Shown here: one piece after another, positions 59,667 through 64,000 of the stretch
Numbering within the stretch: position 1 is the first letter of the stretch
Layout of the letters: each line of letters opens with the position of its first letter
Source: Kitasatospora cheerisanensis KCTC 2395
GTDB taxonomy: Bacteria > Actinomycetota > Actinomycetes > Streptomycetales > Streptomycetaceae
Direction of reading: 5' to 3'
NCBI RefSeq assembly: GCF_000696185.1
Contig: NZ_KK853997.1
Span: forward strand, 1,173,695-1,237,694
Length of the DNA stretch: 64,000 nucleotides
Position numbers and translations under genes: made by a program
Notes under the pieces: model-generated
The model's database searches: none
Told to the model about the DNA's origin: nothing
The model's input: only the letters and a program-made list of their open reading frames with translations

Positions 59667-61556
59667 GTGACGGTGGAGAGTTCCGGCGGCAAGGGGTCCG
59701 CCGCGGCGGGGCCGGATCCGGAGGCCGACCGCGCCTGGTCGCGTGCCATGGACGCCTACACGGCCGGCTCGTACGCCCGCGCCGAGGAGGAGTTCCGGGA
59801 CGCGGTGCGCGTCGACCCCGGCATGGCCGACGCCTGGCTGGGCCTGCACGCGCTGCGCAGCGACACGGCCGGCGCGCTGCTGGCGATGCACCGGCACCGG
59901 GAGCGGTTCGGCGAGCAGCGCGAGCGGCACCGCCGTCCGCTCAGTTCCTGGTACTGGCTGGGCTGGTGGGTGCAGCCGGTGCTGGAGAGCGCGCAGGACC
60001 TGGCCCTGGCGCACGCCTCGCACTGGCTGGACGGCCGTCATCTCAGCGAGCTGGACCAGGCGTTGGCGGCCTGCCCGGCGCCGGAGCAGGAGCCCGCGGT
60101 GCGTTTCCTGCACGCCTGCCGCTCCTACCTGTTGAAGGACTGGGAGCAGCTGATCCGGGACACCGACCGGCTGTTGGACGATCCGGTGCTGGGCATCGAG
60201 GCGGGCCTGTTCGCGGGCATGGCCCGGGTCCGGCTCGACATGTGCGCGCAGGCGCAGCGCCCGCTGGCGGCCTCGCTGGCCCGCTGCCGCTCCGAGCAGC
60301 CGCAGCGCAAGGAGCTGCGGTACTGGCTGGGCCGGGCGTACGAGGGCGCGGGGCGGACGGCGGCGGCGCTGCCGCTGTACCGGGCGGTGCACCGGGCGGA
60401 TCCGGCGTTCATGGACACCGAGCAGCGGCTGGCGGCGATCTCCGCCGAGGACGGGCTGCTGGACGGCACCGGCTACGGCGAGTCGTACGGGGAGTACCGG
60501 GGCGCCGCGGTGGAGACGGCGGTCGACCTGGTGGAGGACGGGGCGCCGGAGCCGGAGCGGGCGCAGCCGCCGGGCGGGGAGCCGCGCGGCGGGCAGCTGG
60601 CCGAACGGGCGTCCGGCGTCTCGCCGTTACCCCTGCGGCTGGGCAACTGGCCGGCGGCGGCGGCGATTCCGCCGACCGGGCCGAACCCGGCGCCGGCCGC
60701 CCGGCTGGAGCTGGACCAGGCGCTGGCGGAGCTGGAGGCGATGGTCGGCCTGGACCCGGTGAAGCGTCAGGTCCGGGCGCTGTCGGCGCAGTTGAGGATG
60801 GCCCGGCTGCGCGCGGACCGGGGGCTGCCGGTGCAGCCGCCGAAACGACACTTCGTGTTCTCCGGCCCGTCGGGCACCGGCAAGACCACGGTGGCGCGGA
60901 TCCTCGGCCGGGTGTTCCACGCGCTGGGCCTGCTCTCCGGCGACCACCTGGTGGAGGCCCAGCGAGCAGACCTGGTGGGCGAGTTCCTCGGCCAGACCGC
61001 GGTGAAGGCGAACGAGCTGATCGACTCGGCGCTGGACGGCGTGCTGTTCATCGACGAGGCCTACTCGCTGGCCAACTCCGGTTACAGCAAGGGCGATGCG
61101 TACGGCGACGAGGCGCTCCAGGTGCTGCTGAAGCGCGCCGAGGACAACCGGGACCGGCTGGTGGTGATCCTGGCCGGCTACCCGGAGGGCATGAACCGGC
61201 TGCTGGCGACCAATCCGGGCCTGAACTCCCGGTTCACCACCCGGGTCGACTTCCCGTCCTACCGCCCGGCGGAACTCGCCGACATCGGCGTCCAGTTGGC
61301 GGAGGCGGACGGCGACGGCTGGGACGTGGACGCGGCCGAGGAGCTGGCGTCGATCTGCGGGCACGTGGTCGCCGAGGGCTGGATCGACCAGCTCGGCAAC
61401 GGCCGCTTCGTCCGCACCCTGTACGAGAAGTCGTGCGCCTACCGGGACTTGAGGCTGTCCGGGCAGCGCGGCGTGCCCTCCCGGGAGGACCTGGCCACCC
61501 TGCGGCTGCCGGATCTGCTCCAGGCGTACGGCGAACTGATCGACGGACGTCAGTGA
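59667..61556 (+). CDS. CbxX/CfqX-type AAA ATPase (EccA-like) with TPR-like N-terminus
   Basis: 629 residues from GTG 59667 (GGCGGGGGGCGTCA upstream); an ATG at 59619 would add 16 residues. The N-terminal half is TPR-like (YTAGSYARAEEEFRDAVRVDPGMADAWLGLHAL). The AAA domain begins MVGLDPVKRQVRALSAQL, with intact Walker A GPSGTGKTTVARILG, Walker B DGVLFIDEAYSL, sensor 1 VVILAGYPEGMNRLLATNPGL and the arginine-finger region FTTRVDFPSY. This family includes type VII secretion EccA and CbbX. No ESX secretion genes are seen in the window, so it is probably a general chaperone-type ATPase. The DUF4230 gene follows 62 bp later. Confidence 0.9.
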   Translation: MTVESSGGKGSAAAGPDPEADRAWSRAMDAYTAGSYARAEEEFRDAVRVDPGMADAWLGLHALRSDTAGALLAMHRHRERFGEQRERHRRPLSSWYWLGWWVQPVLESAQDLALAHASHWLDGRHLSELDQALAACPAPEQEPAVRFLHACRSYLLKDWEQLIRDTDRLLDDPVLGIEAGLFAGMARVRLDMCAQAQRPLAASLARCRSEQPQRKELRYWLGRAYEGAGRTAAALPLYRAVHRADPAFMDTEQRLAAISAEDGLLDGTGYGESYGEYRGAAVETAVDLVEDGAPEPERAQPPGGEPRGGQLAERASGVSPLPLRLGNWPAAAAIPPTGPNPAPAARLELDQALAELEAMVGLDPVKRQVRALSAQLRMARLRADRGLPVQPPKRHFVFSGPSGTGKTTVARILGRVFHALGLLSGDHLVEAQRADLVGEFLGQTAVKANELIDSALDGVLFIDEAYSLANSGYSKGDAYGDEALQVLLKRAEDNRDRLVVILAGYPEGMNRLLATNPGLNSRFTTRVDFPSYRPAELADIGVQLAEADGDGWDVDAAEELASICGHVVAEGWIDQLGNGRFVRTLYEKSCAYRDLRLSGQRGVPSREDLATLRLPDLLQAYGELIDGRQ

Positions 61557-61618
61557 CGGGCGATAGCGTGCCGCGCGAGGGTCGGGTGGAGGACCCGTCC
61601 CCGCGAGGAGGAGCGGCC

Positions 61619-62257
61619 GTGCGTCGTGTGCCCTGGTACCTGTCCCTGCCGATCACCCTGGCCGTGATCGCGGCCGTGTTCCTCGGGGCGGCGAAGCTCG
61701 GCTGGCTGCCGGGCGTGGTCGACCCGTTCGAGGAGCGGACGGTCGACCGCAGCCAGCCGGTGGTCCTCAAGTCCGTGCAGAACATGAGCCGTTACACCGC
61801 GGCGACCGGCAACTTCCAGGTCGTGGTGGACCTCGCGCAGGAGGCGAAGTTCCTGCCGTCGGCGCTGCTCGGCACCCGCTCGCTGTACGTCGGCGCGGGC
61901 AGCGTCGGCGCGTACGTGGACCTGAGCCGGCTCGGGCCGGACGCGGTGAAGGTCTCCGAGGACCGGCGCACCGCGAGCATCGTCATCCCGCACGCCCAAC
62001 TCGCCGACGCCGCGCTGGACGTGAAGCGCTCCTACCTGTTCTCGCAGGAGCGCGGCCTGTTCGACCGGATCGGGGACTTCTTCTCCTCCGACTCCGGCGA
62101 GGACCAGCACAAGGTGGAACTGCTGGCCGTCGACAAGATCCAGCAGGCGGCGAAGGACACCGAGTTGACCACCACCGCCGAGAACAACACCAAGGCGATG
62201 CTGACCGGCCTGCTCGGCTCGCTGGGCTTCACCTCGGTCACGGTGACCGTGGCCTGA
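61619..62257 (+). CDS. DUF4230 membrane-anchored protein
   Basis: 212 residues from GTG 61619 (GAGGAGGAGCGGCC). One N-terminal TM helix (ITLAVIAAVFLGAAKLGWL) is followed by the DUF4230 domain: VLKSVQNMSRYTAATGNFQVVVDLAQEAKFLP, ARTGSLYVGAGSVGAYVDLS-type stretch and KVELLAVDKIQQAAKDTELTTTAENNTKAMLTGLL. The domain is found in bacterial membrane proteins of unknown role. It follows the EccA-like ATPase at 62 bp in the same direction, so they are likely co-transcribed and may act in one envelope process. Confidence 0.88.
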   Translation: MRRVPWYLSLPITLAVIAAVFLGAAKLGWLPGVVDPFEERTVDRSQPVVLKSVQNMSRYTAATGNFQVVVDLAQEAKFLPSALLGTRSLYVGAGSVGAYVDLSRLGPDAVKVSEDRRTASIVIPHAQLADAALDVKRSYLFSQERGLFDRIGDFFSSDSGEDQHKVELLAVDKIQQAAKDTELTTTAENNTKAMLTGLLGSLGFTSVTVTVA

Positions 62258-62296
62258 CCGGCGCCCTCCGCCGCCCGGCGCTCCCCCGGCGGACCG

Positions 62297-62860
62297 TCAG
62301 CCGTGCACGACGGTGCGGCCCCCGATCACCCAGGCCGAGGCCGGGACGGGGGTGCACTTGGTGCCGCGCGGCGGGTTCTCGGGGTGCAGCAGGTCGGCCC
62401 CGGCCCAGCCCACCCGCAACTGGCCCTGCGCATCGGCCGGGTAGAAGGTGAGCCCGGTCTCGGGGTGCCACCCGGCCGGGCCGGTGGTCGGCGCGCTGCC
62501 GTCGGCGCGAGTGACGACGGCAGCGGCGACCGGACCGGTGACGGTCACCGCACCCCCGTCCATGACCAGGCAGTCCACGTCGAACTCCACCCGGACGGTG
62601 CCCTCGCCGTCGAAGACGTGCTGGACGACGGCGTGGCCGCCGGTGCGGCCGTTCTCGGTGCGGGCCTCCACCTGCGCGGTGAACCGCTGCCCGGGATTGG
62701 GGCCGGGGCCGCTCTGGTTGAGCAGGGTCCAGCTGTGCACGCTCAGGTGCCGCCCGGCGGCCGGCGCGGCGACCGCGCTGCCCGCCGCCCCGACGGTTCC
62801 GGCCACCAGCGCCACGGTCGCCACGCCCACGGCGGCGGCCGCACGGTTGACCTTTCGCAT
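62297..62860 (-). CDS. Secreted hypothetical protein
   Basis: 187 residues from ATG 62860 (GGAGAGTTGACG upstream). Signal peptide MRKVNRAAAAVGVATVALVAGTVGAAGSAVAA with a cleavage near 32. The mature part is beta-rich with a pair of cysteines (VDCLVMDG and GTKCTPVP) that may form a disulfide. It has no family I recognise; it may be a small extracellular enzyme inhibitor or binding protein, but this is not supported by motifs. It is convergent with the DUF4230 gene (39 bp), with no visible operon partner. Confidence 0.75.
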   Translation of the reverse strand: MRKVNRAAAAVGVATVALVAGTVGAAGSAVAAPAAGRHLSVHSWTLLNQSGPGPNPGQRFTAQVEARTENGRTGGHAVVQHVFDGEGTVRVEFDVDCLVMDGGAVTVTGPVAAAVVTRADGSAPTTGPAGWHPETGLTFYPADAQGQLRVGWAGADLLHPENPPRGTKCTPVPASAWVIGGRTVVHG

Positions 62861-63079
62861 CGTCAACTCTCCATCACCCAAGAGGACTTCGGACGTTCGC
62901 CCGACGTCCTTCATCCTTCCGTCCGCGTCCCCTCCCGCCGTCCGCCGGGCGGACGAGCCCGGGTCCGCACGCCGGACGAGAACGATCTCCTCCGTGCGGA
63001 CGGCCGGGCCTGACGAGACGTCAACTCGCAGGAGGAGGGCCGGTGCCCGCAGCGGCGAAGGCCGCCCCGTTGACCGCCG

Positions 63080-63745
63080 TCAGGGGGTCGGGGCGTCCGC
63101 TTCGAGGCCGAGGAGGAAGGCGGTGAGGACGCGGCGGAGGCGGGGCTCGACCTCGACGACGGCGTGGCCGAGGCGGGGGTCGGAGGTGTAGAGGGCGCGG
63201 ATGGCGGGGCCGGGAGTCGCGATCTGCCAGAGGGCGCCGGCCATGCCGGTGGCGGTGGCGGCCAGGTCGAGCACCTGCTGCTCCGTCAGGCCGAGCAGGC
63301 GGTGCAACTCGGCGCCGATCAGGGCGACTTCGTCCAGGGTGACGAGCTTGAAGGTGCGCACCGCCTCCAGCGAGACGTTGCGTTCCAGGTTGAGCGGGGC
63401 CTGGGCGAGCAGGTCGCAGAACATCGGGCGGGCCGACAGCGTCGCGGCCAGCAGCCCGGCGACCTCCGCGGGGGTGGCGGCGGTGCGGGCCGCGAGCTCG
63501 GCGCGCAGGGCGGCGGACCACTCGCGCCAGCCCTGGGCGGTGAGTTCGAGGAAGATCTGCTCCCTGGTCTCGAAGTACCGCAGCAGCGCGGACTTGTGCA
63601 TGCCGACCTCGGCGGCGATGTCGGTGAGGGTGACGTCGCGGATGCCGCGCCCCTCGCCGAGCGTCCGGGCCGCGTCCAGGATCGCGCCCTCGCGCGCCTG
63701 CTTGGCCTCGGCACTGCGGGCCCGTCGGAAGGCTGGCTCAGTCAT
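63080..63745 (-). CDS. TetR family transcriptional regulator
   Basis: 221 residues from ATG 63745. N-terminal HTH (REGAILDAARTLGEGRGIRDVTLTDIAAEVGMHKSALLRYFETREQIF) and a helical ligand-binding domain with SRPMFCDLLAQAPLNLERNVSLEAVRTFKL-type sequence. It is divergently transcribed from the SDR gene at 63814, with a CAACGGCGTTG palindrome and an AACGGTGTTGT half-site in the 68-bp gap, so it very likely represses that gene and itself. Confidence 0.93.
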   Translation of the reverse strand: MTEPAFRRARSAEAKQAREGAILDAARTLGEGRGIRDVTLTDIAAEVGMHKSALLRYFETREQIFLELTAQGWREWSAALRAELAARTAATPAEVAGLLAATLSARPMFCDLLAQAPLNLERNVSLEAVRTFKLVTLDEVALIGAELHRLLGLTEQQVLDLAATATGMAGALWQIATPGPAIRALYTSDPRLGHAVVEVEPRLRRVLTAFLLGLEADAPTP

Positions 63746-63770
63746 GGGCCCATCATAGAAGCCGCTAACA

Positions 63771-63804
63771 CAACGGCGTTGCGCTATTAAGAGAACGGTG
63801 TTGT
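63771..63804. promoter_or_regulatory. TetR operator region (CAACGGCGTTG and AACGGTGTTGT)
   Basis: A perfect 5-1-5 palindrome (63771-63781) and an inverted partial copy (63794-63804) fall in the short divergent gap between the TetR and SDR genes. Confidence 0.6.
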
Positions 63805-63813
63805 ACTAAGTGC

Positions 63814-64000
63814 ATGAGCGAAGAAGCGCGCACCACCCAGCAGCAGGTCTGGTTCATCACCGGTTCGTCCCGCGGCTTCGGCCGCGCCCTGGTCACCGCC
63901 GCCCTCGACGCCGGCGACCTCGTCGTCGCCACCGCCCGCCGCCCCGAGCCGCTCGCGAAGGAACTCGCCGAGCACGGCGACCGCGTCCTCACCCTCCCGC
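63814..64000 (+). CDS. Short-chain dehydrogenase/reductase, cut by window end
   Basis: The N-terminal 62 residues are visible from ATG 63814: VWFITGSSRGFGRALVTAALDAGDLVVATARRPEPLAKELAEHG. This is the Rossmann nucleotide loop of a classical SDR (TGxSxGxG). The catalytic YxxxK lies beyond the edge. It is divergent from the TetR gene and probably regulated by it. Confidence 0.9.
   Translation, partial: MSEEARTTQQQVWFITGSSRGFGRALVTAALDAGDLVVATARRPEPLAKELAEHGDRVLTLP

Overview
The window is very GC-rich actinobacterial DNA with densely packed genes, many GTG/TTG starts and GGAGG-type ribosome sites. RbpA with a sigma-R-type promoter, CBM2-bearing secreted glycosidases, FxsA, a dedicated DsbA/VKOR pair and many GNAT enzymes point to the Streptomycetaceae (Streptomyces or Kitasatospora). 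It reads as ordinary chromosome. No insertion sequence, phage, CRISPR array or antibiotic gene cluster was recognised.

Layout. 1-6.7 kb: a cut-off GNAT, a two-TM TRADD-N-associated-type protein, a metallophosphoesterase, a secreted GH25 muramidase, a double-GNAT enzyme, DUF1963- and DUF3885-type proteins and tRNA-Leu(CAG) with a strong hairpin. 6.8-13.5 kb: small-molecule enzymes, DedA and an ADP-ribosylglycohydrolase. 13.6-16.3 kb: mannan utilisation, with a beta-mannosidase remnant beside an intact GH5 mannanase. 16.3-22.4 kb: HEAT-repeat protein, polysaccharide deacetylase-like lipoprotein or membrane protein, class A PBP lacking the SxxK lysine. 22.4-25.5 kb: LacI regulator, SGNH hydrolase, and a ROK kinase behind a perfect LacI-type operator. 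25.5-28.8 kb: about 950 bp without a convincing gene, then a STAND-like NTPase joined to an Ala/His/Thr linker, one TM segment and an outer four-cysteine domain. 28.8-37.6 kb: NAD(P)-binding protein, a membrane protein/winged-helix regulator pair, DUF1992, GNAT, MFS exporter, SDR, P450 and a HEAT-like repeat protein. 37.7-39.0 kb: a 17-residue leader peptide with three consecutive Thr codons, a terminator hairpin and an editing-domain-less threonyl-tRNA synthetase paralogue. 39.4-47.6 kb: membrane protein, DsbA/VKOR, TetR/hydrolase pair, TPR protein, SRPBCC, GNAT and nucleotidyltransferase. 47.7-50.5 kb: GH10 xylanase with CBM2, GNAT, ankyrin protein. 50.8-59.5 kb looks like conserved core: a tiny membrane protein, an FtsK-like protein with degenerate Walker motifs, rbpA, fxsA, lnt, amidohydrolase, Lrp regulator and a uridine-kinase-like protein. 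59.6-64 kb: CbxX/EccA-like AAA protein with a DUF4230 protein, a secreted protein, and a divergent TetR/SDR pair cut by the window end.

Two observations stand out. First, the Thr-rich leader plus terminator upstream of the ThrRS paralogue has the layout of a ribosome-mediated attenuator. Second, at least seven and probably eight genes (HEAT 16333, ROK 24524, MFS 32092, P450 34749, membrane protein 39393, TetR 41684, nucleotidyltransferase 46776, amidohydrolase 56019) each become full length if one base is added to a short G or C run. Such a uniform one-base deficit suggests residual homopolymer errors in the assembly rather than eight real pseudogenes. These genes are listed as CDS with the break described.

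Functional groupings: cell-wall turnover and synthesis (GH25, PBP, deacetylase-like, NlpC-free), plant polysaccharide degradation (GH5, GH10), extracytoplasmic disulfide formation (DsbA/VKOR), lipoprotein maturation (Lnt), and oxidative-stress-linked transcription (RbpA).
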